This document shows positions 56,226 through 64,000 of a stretch of 64,000 nt of DNA, piece after piece. Below the pieces are notes generated by a model, which was not told the DNA's origin, ran no database searches, and was given only the letters and a program-made list of their open reading frames with translations. Both the position numbers and the translations under genes were made by a program. Origin of the DNA: Streptomyces roseolilacinus (GTDB lineage: Bacteria > Actinomycetota > Actinomycetes > Streptomycetales > Streptomycetaceae); assembly GCF_014649335.1 (NCBI RefSeq), contig NZ_BMSV01000018.1:1-64000 (forward strand), given 5' to 3'. Positions within the stretch are counted from its first letter, which is position 1; each line of letters opens with the position of its first letter.

Positions 56226-56744
56226 GTGCAGAACACCCATTGCGCCCATTGCGGAGCCCCCTTCGCCGACCCCGCCGGCCCCTGGCCCCGCACCTGCCCC
56301 GGCTGCGCCACCGTCACCTACCGCAACCCCCTCCCCGTCGCGGTCGCCCTCCTGCCCGCCACGGGCCCGCGGGGCACCGGCCTCGTCGTCATCACCCGCA
56401 CCATCGAACCCGAACGCGGCGGCGTCGCCCTCCCCGGCGGCTTCATCGACCACGCCGAGGACTGGCGGGACGCCGTCGTGCGCGAACTGCGCGAGGAGAC
56501 CGGCATCGAGGAATCCGCCCGCGACGTGCGCCTGGCCGACGCCATGAGCTCACCCGGCGGCCACCTCCTCCTCTTCGGCCTCCTCCCGGAACGCCCCGCG
56601 AGCACCCTGCCGCCCTCCGCGCCCACCGCCGAGACCGCCGGCCACCACCTCCTGCACGCCCCGGCCCGCCTCGCCTTCCCCCTGCACACCGAGGCGGTCC
56701 GCAGATGGTTCACCGGCGCGTACGACCGGCTCCGCGCTCCCTAG
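56226..56744 (+). CDS. NUDIX hydrolase with zinc ribbon
   Basis: A 172-residue NUDIX protein with an N-terminal zinc ribbon (C-A-H-C at 6-9 and C-P-G-C at about 24-27) followed by a complete Nudix box G-x5-E-x7-R-E-x2-E-E-x-G beginning G-G-F-I-D-H-A-E-D near 71, with R-E-L-R-E-E-T-G-I. Such zinc-ribbon NUDIX proteins resemble NADH pyrophosphatase (NudC), but the usual C-terminal motif is not complete, so the substrate is uncertain. Leaderless start likely. Its stop overlaps the stop of the convergent GH31 gene by four bases (CTAG). Confidence 0.9.
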   Translation: MQNTHCAHCGAPFADPAGPWPRTCPGCATVTYRNPLPVAVALLPATGPRGTGLVVITRTIEPERGGVALPGGFIDHAEDWRDAVVRELREETGIEESARDVRLADAMSSPGGHLLLFGLLPERPASTLPPSAPTAETAGHHLLHAPARLAFPLHTEAVRRWFTGAYDRLRAP

Positions 56745-59113
56745 GACCACCCGCCCAGGCCGCGCACCCGCACCTCCTCCGGCCCGACCGCCACGACCCC
56801 CTCGTCCGTCACGCGCTCCACCCGCACCTCGTCCCCCTCCCACCGCGACACGTACCGCTCCACCTCCGCCTGCTCCCACCCGTCACCCACGTCCCGCACG
56901 GTGAGACCACCGCCCGACCGGCCCGGAGCCGGCGCCCACACCTCCAGTCGCACCGCCCCGTCCTCGCCCCGCACCGGGACCACCGCGCCCGCTCGCACCA
57001 GCACCGGCACCCGCGACAGCGGCGCCTCCACCAGCACCTGCCCCGGCCCCTCGTACACCTGCCCCGTCACCATGTCGTACCAGTGGCCCCGCGGCAGCCG
57101 CACCGCCCGCCGCTCCGCGCCCCGCACCAGCACCGGCGCCACCAGCAACGCGTCCCCCAGCAGGAACGCGTCCCCGCAGTCCCGCAGGAGCCGGTCCTCC
57201 GGCGCCGTCCACCACAGCGGCCGCACGTAGGGCGCCCCCGTCAGCCGGGCCAGCCGCGCCAGCGTCACGAAGTACGGACGCAACCGCTCCCGCTCCTCCA
57301 GCGCCGCACGCGCGTACTCCAGCACCTTCGGTCCGAACTCCCACGGCTCCCGCCGCCCCGCGTCGATCGCCGCGTGCGTACGGAACAGCGGCAGCCACGC
57401 CCCCAGCTGGAACCACCGCAGGTACAGCTCCGGCGACGGGTGCCCGTCGAAACCGCCCACGTCGGGCCCCGAGTACGGCACCCCGCACAACCCCAGCCCC
57501 AGCACCAGCGCCAACGACGCCCGCAGCCCCGGCCAGCCCGTCGCCACGTCCCCCGACCACGTCCCGCCGTACCGCTGCATCCCCGCCCAGCCCGACCGGG
57601 AGAACAGGAACGGCCGCTCCCGCGGCCGCAGCCGCGCCAGCCCCTCGTACCCGGCGCGCGCCATCGCCAGCCCGTACACGTTGTGCGCCTCCCGGTGGTC
57701 GCCGCCCCGGCCCTCCAGCGCGTGCCGCGCCGACCGGGGGAGCGTCATGTCGCCGAACGGGGCGAACGACACCGGCTCGTTCATGTCGTGCCACACCCCC
57801 GAGAAGCCCCGCGCCAGCCGCTCCTCGTACAGCCCGCCCCACCACTCCCGCACCGCCGGGTCCGTGAAGTCCGGGTACACGCACTCACCCGGCCACACCA
57901 CCCCCCGCACCACCTGCCCGCGGGCGTCCCGCACGAACGCGCCCCGCGCCCCCACCCGCGCCCCGCCCTCGTACACCGCCCCGCCCGGCTCCGCCTTCAC
58001 CGCCGGGTCCACGATCGACACCAGCCGCACGCCCTGCTCCCGCAGCTCCGCCGCCAGACCCGGCAGGTCGGGGAACCGCTCCGGGTCCACCGTGAACACC
58101 CGGTGCCCGTCGTAGTGGTCGATGTCCAGGTGCAGCGCCGACAGCGGAAGCCCCCGCTCCCGGTAGCCGGCCACCACCCGCCGCACCTCCTCGGCGCTCC
58201 CGAACCCCCACCGCGCGTGCTGCGGCCCCAGCGCCCACGACGGCGGCACCGCGGGCGCCCCCGTCAGCTGCGCCCACCCGTGCGCGATCCGCGCCGGCGA
58301 ACCCACCACCACCCAGCAGCGCAGCGGGCCCCCGCTCATCCGCACCTCGCTCAGCCCCGGGCGGTCGTGCCCCGACCCCGCGCCCTCCTCGCCCTCCCGC
58401 AGCGTCACCCGTCCGTCCCACGTGCTGTCGTAGAACGCCAGATGGGCCCCCGCGTCCGCCACCACCCACTGCACCGGCATGGTGATGTACAGCGGGTCGG
58501 TCCCCGGCCCGAAGGTCCCCCGCGGATCGGTGTTCCACAGCCGGTACGTCCCGTCCGGCAGCCGCGGACCCGCCGACCGCCCCCCGAGCCCGAAGAACCG
58601 CGCGTCCGCCGGCACCTCCGACCGCTGCACCCACCGCGCCCCGCCCCCGTCCACCGGCTCCCACCACCGCGGCGGCAGCTCCCGCCGCAGCACCACCCCG
58701 CCCGGCGTGCGCACCTCCACCGCCCCGTTGCGCGACACGGCGACCGTCACCCGCTCGGCCACCACCCGCCAGCCGTCCCCCGTGTCCGGCTCCAGCACCA
58801 CGCGCGCGTCCGGCTCCGGCACCTCGCCCGCCAGCGCGTACGACGGCGACGGCTCCGCCCCGTCCCACCCCCAGAACACCGCGGCCCCACCCGTCACGCA
58901 CACCCGCAGCTCGGACCGCGCGAACCGTACGATCCCCCCACCCGGCAGCGGCTCCACCCCGACCACCCGGCCCGGCACCCGCGCCCGCTCCGGACCCCGC
59001 CGAGGCAGCCCCGCGGCGTCCGCCCTCCGGTGCCGCCACACCGAACGCAGGGCCCGCGGCCCCCGCACCCTGCCGAACACCCACACCGAACGCACCAGCT
59101 CACGACCGTCCAT
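56741..59113 (-). CDS. Intracellular alpha-glucosidase, glycoside hydrolase family 31
   Basis: A 790-residue GH31 enzyme that hydrolyses terminal alpha-glucosidic bonds with retention. The nucleophile is Asp in W-H-D-M-N-E-P near 443, and the acid/base is Asp in W-S-G-D-V near 520. The N-terminal beta-sandwich domain (about 60-290) and C-terminal sandwiches (about 640-790) are in place. No signal peptide, so cytoplasmic. The ATG 59113 is preceded by AGGGTG; GTG at 59122 is an alternative. Stops are interlocked with the NUDIX gene. Divergent from acetoacetyl-CoA synthetase. Confidence 0.93.
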   Translation of the reverse strand: MDGRELVRSVWVFGRVRGPRALRSVWRHRRADAAGLPRRGPERARVPGRVVGVEPLPGGGIVRFARSELRVCVTGGAAVFWGWDGAEPSPSYALAGEVPEPDARVVLEPDTGDGWRVVAERVTVAVSRNGAVEVRTPGGVVLRRELPPRWWEPVDGGGARWVQRSEVPADARFFGLGGRSAGPRLPDGTYRLWNTDPRGTFGPGTDPLYITMPVQWVVADAGAHLAFYDSTWDGRVTLREGEEGAGSGHDRPGLSEVRMSGGPLRCWVVVGSPARIAHGWAQLTGAPAVPPSWALGPQHARWGFGSAEEVRRVVAGYRERGLPLSALHLDIDHYDGHRVFTVDPERFPDLPGLAAELREQGVRLVSIVDPAVKAEPGGAVYEGGARVGARGAFVRDARGQVVRGVVWPGECVYPDFTDPAVREWWGGLYEERLARGFSGVWHDMNEPVSFAPFGDMTLPRSARHALEGRGGDHREAHNVYGLAMARAGYEGLARLRPRERPFLFSRSGWAGMQRYGGTWSGDVATGWPGLRASLALVLGLGLCGVPYSGPDVGGFDGHPSPELYLRWFQLGAWLPLFRTHAAIDAGRREPWEFGPKVLEYARAALEERERLRPYFVTLARLARLTGAPYVRPLWWTAPEDRLLRDCGDAFLLGDALLVAPVLVRGAERRAVRLPRGHWYDMVTGQVYEGPGQVLVEAPLSRVPVLVRAGAVVPVRGEDGAVRLEVWAPAPGRSGGGLTVRDVGDGWEQAEVERYVSRWEGDEVRVERVTDEGVVAVGPEEVRVRGLGGWS

Positions 59114-59151
59114 GTCGATCACCCTGCCACCCGCCGAGGCGCCCACGTGAG

Positions 59152-59169
59152 CCGTTCAACAACCGTTCA
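59152..59169. promoter_or_regulatory. CCGTTCA direct repeat in the GH31/aacS divergent spacer
   Basis: The heptamer CCGTTCA occurs at 59152-59158 and 59163-59169, 11 bp apart (one turn). The spacer of 215 bases also holds TTCAACAACC-type AT content. A binding site for a regulator is possible but not proven. Confidence 0.3.
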
Positions 59170-59328
59170 CCCGTGGTGACACCACATGTTCAGTCCGCCG
59201 ACCATGGGTGGGGAGACCTGGTGCGAAACACGCTCCCGTGGCATCGTCCGTGTCAGCCGCGTGCCGCGCACACCCAGCCCGTGCGCGGGACACACGCAGA
59301 TCCGCGTACAGCCAGGGAGCACACCCCC

Positions 59329-61341
59329 ATGACATCGACGTCAGCGACAGCGCACTCCGAGCCACCCGAGCCGCTCTGGCAGCCGGACCGGGACCGCATC
59401 GCCTCCGCCGCGGTCACCCGCTTCCAGGCATGGGCCGCGGAGCGCCACGGGGCCCCCGCGAACGGCGGATACCCGGCACTCCACCGCTGGTCCATCGACC
59501 ACCTCGACACCTTCTGGCAAGCCGTCACCGAGTGGTTCGACGTCCGCTTCACCACCCCCTACACGCGCGTCCTGGGCGACCGCGCCATGCCCGGCGCCCA
59601 GTGGTTCCCGGGCGCCACCCTCAACTACGCCGAACACGCCCTGCGCGCCGCCGACGAGCGCCCCGACGCCCCCGCGCTCCTCCGCGCCGACGAGACCCAC
59701 GAGCCGACCCCCGTCACCTGGGCCGAACTCCGCCGCCAGGTCGCCGCCCTCGCCGCCGAGCTCCGCGCCATCGGCGTACGCCCCGGCGACCGCGTCAGCG
59801 GCTACCTGCCCAACGTCCCCCAGGCCGTCACCGCCCTCCTCGCCACCGCCGCCGTCGGAGGAGTCTGGACCTCCTGCGCCCCCGACTTCGGCGCCCGCAG
59901 CGTCCTCGACCGCTTCCAGCAGGTCGAACCCGTCGTCCTGTTCACCGTCGACGGCTACCGCTACGGCGGCAAGGAACACGACCGGCGCGACACCGTCGCC
60001 GAACTCCGCCGCGAACTGCCCACCCTCCGCGCGGTCGTCCACATCCCCCTCCTCGGCACCGAGGCCCCCGAGGGCACCCTGGAGTGGGACGCCCTCACCG
60101 CCGGCACCGCCGCCCCCCGGTACGAGCAGGTCCCCTTCGACCACCCCCTGTGGATCCTCTACTCCTCCGGGACGACCGGCCTGCCCAAGGCCATCGTCCA
60201 GTCCCAGGGCGGCATCCTGCTCGAACACTTCAAGCAGATCGGCCTCCACTGCGACCTCGGTCCGGACGACGTCTTCTTCTGGTACACCTCCACCGGCTGG
60301 ATGATGTGGAACTTCCTCGTCTCCGGCCTCCTCACCGGCACCACCGTCGTCCTCTACGACGGCAGCCCCGGCCACCCCGCCACCGACGCCCAGTGGCGCG
60401 TCGCCGAACGCACCGGGGCCACCCTCTACGGCACCTCCGCCGCCTACGTGATGGCCTGCCGCAAGGCCGGCGTCCACCCCTCCCGCGACCACGACCTGTC
60501 CAGGATCAGGTGCGTCGCCACCACCGGCTCGCCCCTCCCGCCCGACGGCTTCCGCTGGCTCCACGACGAGTTCGCCGAGAACGGCCACGACCTGTACGTC
60601 GCCTCCGTCAGCGGCGGCACCGACGTGTGCAGCTGCTTCGCCGGGGCCGTCCCCACCCTCCCCGTCCACATCGGCGAACTCCAGGCCCCCTGCCTCGGCA
60701 CCGACCTCCAGGCCTGGGACCCCCACGGCAAGCCCCTCGTCGGCGAGGTCGGCGAACTCGTCGTCACCAACCCCATGCCGTCCATGCCGATCCGCTTCTG
60801 GAACGATCCTGACGGCACCCGCTACCACGACAGCTACTTCGACATGTACCCCGGCGTCTGGCGCCACGGCGACTGGATCACGCTCACCGACCACGGCTCC
60901 GTCGTCATCCACGGCCGCTCCGACTCCACCCTCAACCGCCAGGGCGTCCGCATGGGCAGCGCCGACATCTACGAAGCCGTCGAACGCCTCCCCGAGATCA
61001 AGGAATCCCTCGTTATCGGCCTGGAGGAACCCGACGGCGGCTACTGGATGCCCCTCTTCGTCCACCTCGCCGAGGGCGCCGCCCTCGACGACGCCCTGAC
61101 CGACCGCGTCAAGCGGACCATCCGCGCGGAACTCTCGCCCCGCCACGTCCCCGACGAGATCATCGAAGTCCCCGGCATCCCCCACACCCTGACCGGCAAG
61201 CGCATCGAGGTCCCCGTCAAACGCCTCCTCCAGGGCACCCCCCTCGACAAGGCCGTCAACCCGGGCTCCATCGACGACGTCGGTCTCCTCCACTTCTACG
61301 AGGACCTCGCCCGCCGGCGCGCCCAGCGCCCCGCGGGCTGA
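59329..61341 (+). CDS. aacS: Acetoacetyl-CoA synthetase (acetoacetate-CoA ligase)
   Basis: A 670-residue ANL-family adenylating enzyme that activates acetoacetate with ATP and CoA in the cytoplasm. Motifs are L-Y-S-S-G-T-T-G-L-P-K-A-I near 277-289, S-V-S-G-G-T-D-V-C-S near 427, and G-R-S-D-S-T-L-N-R-Q-G-V-R-M-G near 529. The last is the acetoacetyl-CoA synthetase version of the C-terminal hinge motif. Length and the N-terminal P-L-W-Q-P-D fit the family. ATG follows AGGGAG. It is used to recycle acetoacetate for acetyl-CoA, lipids and terpenoids. Confidence 0.93.
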   Translation: MTSTSATAHSEPPEPLWQPDRDRIASAAVTRFQAWAAERHGAPANGGYPALHRWSIDHLDTFWQAVTEWFDVRFTTPYTRVLGDRAMPGAQWFPGATLNYAEHALRAADERPDAPALLRADETHEPTPVTWAELRRQVAALAAELRAIGVRPGDRVSGYLPNVPQAVTALLATAAVGGVWTSCAPDFGARSVLDRFQQVEPVVLFTVDGYRYGGKEHDRRDTVAELRRELPTLRAVVHIPLLGTEAPEGTLEWDALTAGTAAPRYEQVPFDHPLWILYSSGTTGLPKAIVQSQGGILLEHFKQIGLHCDLGPDDVFFWYTSTGWMMWNFLVSGLLTGTTVVLYDGSPGHPATDAQWRVAERTGATLYGTSAAYVMACRKAGVHPSRDHDLSRIRCVATTGSPLPPDGFRWLHDEFAENGHDLYVASVSGGTDVCSCFAGAVPTLPVHIGELQAPCLGTDLQAWDPHGKPLVGEVGELVVTNPMPSMPIRFWNDPDGTRYHDSYFDMYPGVWRHGDWITLTDHGSVVIHGRSDSTLNRQGVRMGSADIYEAVERLPEIKESLVIGLEEPDGGYWMPLFVHLAEGAALDDALTDRVKRTIRAELSPRHVPDEIIEVPGIPHTLTGKRIEVPVKRLLQGTPLDKAVNPGSIDDVGLLHFYEDLARRRAQRPAG

Positions 61342-61418
61342 CCGGCCCACCCGCCGCTGTCAGTCCCCCCGATTACGCTGAGTGAGCATTCGGCAACAGC
61401 TGATCACCAGGGGGACCG

Positions 61419-62312
61419 ATGGCACACACCACGAACACCACATCCCTGCGGCAGGCGCTGCGCCGCGAAGCACCGAGCACGCTCGGCCTCCTCACCGACG
61501 AGCAGGACTTCGCGGCCATGCGCCGCTACCGCTCCTTCACCTTCGACGACCACCCCACCTACCTCCGCGCGGCCGAGCGCCTGCTCAGGACCCTCGCCGC
61601 CGGCGGCACCCACACCACCGTCACCCTCTTCGACCCCGAGGACTACGCCGCCTACTGCGCCGAGACCGGCCTCGACCCCGACACCCGCGCCAGCCGCACC
61701 CGGTACACCGCCGAGGCCGCCGCCAGGGGCGCCCGCGTCCCCTACACCGGGCAGCCCATCCACGAGCTCGTACGCCTCCTCGTCAAGACCGCCGTGCGCC
61801 ACGCCACCCGCGAGTACGCCGCCCTGCTCCTCGACGACGCCGGCCAGTGCGCCGACTGCGGCGAGGACATCGGCCGCGCCGCCTTCGACCAGGCGTCCCG
61901 CGCCGTCCTGCGCATCCTCGACCAGGCGGGACCCGGCGCCCACCAGCTCGTCTGCAGCGTCCCCGCCGCCGACGAACACCTCCTGGCCGTCCTGCGCACC
62001 GACCGCACGGCCCCCCAACCCGCCCGCCTCGACTCCGCCGAGGGCACGGAGTTCCTCACCGTCCTCGCCGCCGGCATCGCGCGCGCCACCCCCGGCGGGC
62101 TCGTCCTGCGCACCAGCAGCCCCGACGCCCCCGACCGCCTCCACGGCTGGCGCCTCGACCACGGCCGCCTCGTCCCCCTCAGCGAGGCCGAGGTCTTCAA
62201 CGCCTACTGCACCGACGCCGACACCGGCGAACCCCTCCCGCCCGAACCGGGCGTCGAGTACCGCGCGGGCTTCGACCTCGCCCCCGACGACGGCCGCCCC
62301 ACCCACCACTGA
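61419..62312 (+). CDS. Hypothetical protein conserved in Streptomyces
   Basis: A 297-residue soluble protein. Residues about 145-155 have C-A-D-C-G-E-D (a CxxC). Long helical stretches occur, and the conserved-looking blocks are F-T-F-D-D-H-P-T-Y-L-R-A-A-E-R and L-V-R-L-L-V-K-T-A-V-R-H-A-T-R-E-Y. No membrane segment or catalytic motif is recognised, and I do not know its role. RBS AGGGGG. A -10-like TTACGCT lies about 45 bases upstream. Confidence 0.75.
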   Translation: MAHTTNTTSLRQALRREAPSTLGLLTDEQDFAAMRRYRSFTFDDHPTYLRAAERLLRTLAAGGTHTTVTLFDPEDYAAYCAETGLDPDTRASRTRYTAEAAARGARVPYTGQPIHELVRLLVKTAVRHATREYAALLLDDAGQCADCGEDIGRAAFDQASRAVLRILDQAGPGAHQLVCSVPAADEHLLAVLRTDRTAPQPARLDSAEGTEFLTVLAAGIARATPGGLVLRTSSPDAPDRLHGWRLDHGRLVPLSEAEVFNAYCTDADTGEPLPPEPGVEYRAGFDLAPDDGRPTHH

Positions 62313-62328
62313 CCGGGAGGAAGGCGAA

Positions 62329-62359
62329 AGGGGCCCTCCCGCACCGCGGGAAGGCCCCT
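62329..62359. terminator. Bidirectional terminator between the hypothetical gene and ptsI
   Basis: AGGGGCCCTCCCGC pairs with GCGGGAAGGCCCCT, with one bulge and a 4-base loop, between convergent genes. T residues follow the minus-strand arm (CTTTCGCC). Confidence 0.7.
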
Positions 62360-62388
62360 CACCCCGGTTCACCGGCGGGGCACCGGCC

Positions 62389-64000
62389 TCACTCGCCGGA
62401 GAGCACCGCCTGCGCGGCGACCCGCGCCTCCTCCGCCGAGTCGGCCGCACGCGCCGCGGCGGCCGCCCGCTCGCACTGCGCCAGCGTGTACTTCGCCAGC
62501 GTCGCCCGCACATAGGGGATCGACGCCGCACCCATCGACAGGGAGGTGACCCCCAGACCCGTCAGCACGCACGCCAGCAGCGGGTCGGACGCGGCCTCAC
62601 CGCACACGCCGCAGCTCTTGCCCTCGGCACGCGCCGCCTCGGCGGACATCGCGACCAGGTCCAGCAGCGCCGGCTGCCACGGGTCCTGGAGCCGCGACAC
62701 CGCGCCGACCTGCCGGTCCGCCGCGAACGTGTACTGCGCGAGGTCGTTCGTGCCCAGCGAGAGGAACTCCACCTCCCGCAGGATCGACCGCGCCCGCAGC
62801 GCCGCCGACGGGATCTCGACCATCGCGCCGAACTTGGCCCGCAGCCCCGCCTCGCGGCACGCCTCCGCGAACGCCTTCGCGTCCGCCCGGTCCGCCACCA
62901 TCGGCGCCATGACCTCGAGGTGCACCGGCAGCCCCTCGGCCGCCTTCGCCAGCGCGGTCAGCTGCGTCCGCAGCACCTCCGGGTGGTCCAGCAGCGTCCG
63001 CAGGCCCCGCACGCCCAGCGCCGGGTTCGGCTCGTCCGCCGGCGTCAGGAACGCCAGCGGCTTGTCCGCGCCCGCGTCCAGCACGCGCACGACGACCCGG
63101 CCCTCCGGGAACGCCTCCAGCACCTTCCGGTACGCCTCGACCTGCTTCTCCTCGGACGGCGCCCGCTCGCTGTCGTCCAGGAACAGGAACTCCGTGCGGA
63201 ACAGCCCGACGCCCTCGGCCCCGGCCTCCACCGCCGCCGGCACGTCCGCCGGACCGCCGACGTTCGCCAGCAGCGGCACCCTGTGCCCGTCCGACGTGGC
63301 ACCGGGGCCGGTCGACGCCGCCAGGGCGGCCTTGCGCTCCCGCGCGGCCCGCTCCATCTCGGCGCGCCTGTCGTCACCGGGATCGACGAAGACCTCGCCC
63401 GTGCTGCCGTCCACCGCGATCACGGTGCCCTCCGCCAGCTCGCACGCGCCCGGCAGCGCCACCACGGCCGGCACGCCGAGCGCCCGCGCCAGGATCGCGC
63501 TGTGGCTGGTCGGCCCGCCCTCCTCGGTCACGAACCCGAGCACCAGCGACGGGTCCAGCAGCGCCGTGTCCGCCGGCGCCAGGTCCCGCGCGATCAGCAC
63601 GTACGGCTCGTCGCTGTCCGGCACGCCCGGCATGGGCACACCCAGCAGCCGCGCCACGATCCGGTTCCGCACGTCGTCGAGGTCCGCGACCCGCCCGGCC
63701 AGGTACTCCCCGGCACCCGCCAGCAGCGCCCGGTACGCGGCGAACGCGTCGTACACGGCCCGCTCGGCGCTGGAGCCCACGGTGATGCGCCGCTCCACGT
63801 CGGCCATCAGCTCGGGGTCCTGCGCCATCATGGCCTGCGCCTCGAGGACGTGCTGGGCCTCACCGCCGGCGAGGTTGCCCCGCGCTATCAGGTCGGCGGC
63901 CACCGCCTCGACGGCCTGGCGGGCGCGCCCCTGCTCCCGCTCCGCCTCCTCGGCGGGGATCTGCTTGGCCGGCGGCTCCAGCACCGCCGTGCCCATGTGC
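62389..64000 (-). CDS. ptsI: Phosphoenolpyruvate-protein phosphotransferase (PTS enzyme I), 5' end cut by the window
   Basis: Enzyme I phosphorylates HPr at the expense of PEP in the sugar phosphotransferase system. Visible are the phospho-His segment G-G-P-T-S-H-S-A-I-L-A, the PEP-binding R-T-E-F-L-F-L and L-G-T-N-D-L-A-Q-Y, and the catalytic Cys in C-G-E-A-A-S-D-P. The frame remains open past the ATG at 63996: the preceding codon is CAC (His), fitting a V-R-H-M-G sequence typical of the PtsI N-terminus. About 20 residues therefore lie outside. In S. coelicolor this is SCO1391, preceded by crr. The gene converges on the preceding hypothetical gene through a terminator. Confidence 0.94.
   Translation of the reverse strand, partial: HMGTAVLEPPAKQIPAEEAEREQGRARQAVEAVAADLIARGNLAGGEAQHVLEAQAMMAQDPELMADVERRITVGSSAERAVYDAFAAYRALLAGAGEYLAGRVADLDDVRNRIVARLLGVPMPGVPDSDEPYVLIARDLAPADTALLDPSLVLGFVTEEGGPTSHSAILARALGVPAVVALPGACELAEGTVIAVDGSTGEVFVDPGDDRRAEMERAARERKAALAASTGPGATSDGHRVPLLANVGGPADVPAAVEAGAEGVGLFRTEFLFLDDSERAPSEEKQVEAYRKVLEAFPEGRVVVRVLDAGADKPLAFLTPADEPNPALGVRGLRTLLDHPEVLRTQLTALAKAAEGLPVHLEVMAPMVADRADAKAFAEACREAGLRAKFGAMVEIPSAALRARSILREVEFLSLGTNDLAQYTFAADRQVGAVSRLQDPWQPALLDLVAMSAEAARAEGKSCGVCGEAASDPLLACVLTGLGVTSLSMGAASIPYVRATLAKYTLAQCERAAAAARAADSAEEARVAAQAVLSGE

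Noticed and set aside
1..64000. tRNA, rRNA, CRISPR arrays, insertion sequences or prophage
   Set aside because: No clover-leaf-type sequence with a CCA-proximal T-loop, no spaced short repeats, no transposase or integrase, and no terminal inverted repeats were found by eye. A tRNAscan/ISfinder run would be decisive.

Overview
The window is high-GC chromosomal DNA of a Streptomyces. The evidence is the codon use (third positions almost all G or C), the genes smeA/sffA, rbpA, a four-gene conservon, the DasR-type repeats of a chitinase promoter, and PtsI. From memory, the gene content and order match the S. coelicolor core chromosome from ptsI (SCO1391) through smeA/sffA (SCO1416/1415) and rbpA (SCO1421) to the rib/his cluster (about SCO1438-1443). 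That should be checked by alignment. I see no prophage, insertion sequence, CRISPR array, rRNA or tRNA.

Left third (1-26 kb). A uracil/xanthine-type permease is followed by a divergent MFS/ROK-regulator pair. Next come an ECF41-type sigma factor with its partner NAD(P)-binding protein, and a secreted GH18 chitinase behind a DasR-like promoter. An FMN riboswitch then leads a riboflavin operon (ribD-ribE-ribM-ribBA-ribH) that runs on into hisE, hisG and a PH-domain membrane protein. After it lie two overlapping CNNM/CorC-type membrane proteins, a TPR-AAA ATPase with a possible small RNA or attenuator upstream, a uridine-kinase-like P-loop protein, a secreted C39-like peptidase, an acyl-CoA dehydrogenase, an Lrp/AsnC regulator and an amidohydrolase.

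Middle (27-42 kb). Polyprenol-phosphate mannose synthase and FxsA converge on rbpA across a 60-bp perfect palindrome. rbpA has a textbook SigR promoter. An operon YczE-like protein / GDPD / MFS is divergent from a MocR-type regulator. The sporulation pair smeA-sffA follows, then an ankyrin protein and a HEAT-repeat protein. A 5-oxoprolinase operon (MFS-pxpA-pxpB-pxpC) is divergent from a FadR/FCD-type GntR regulator, with a perfect palindrome inside the operon promoter.

Right third (43-64 kb). The most striking locus is a three-gene operon of sizes 511, 300 and 1565 residues. The third product is an SMC-like ATPase, and the layout matches MukF-MukE-MukB / MksFEB condensins, but no JetD/MksG nuclease is next to it. 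After it come a small membrane protein, a conservon (cvnA-cvnB-cvnC-cvnD), a secreted VanX-like dipeptidase, a NUDIX hydrolase, a GH31 glucosidase, acetoacetyl-CoA synthetase, an unknown protein and ptsI, which is cut by the right edge.
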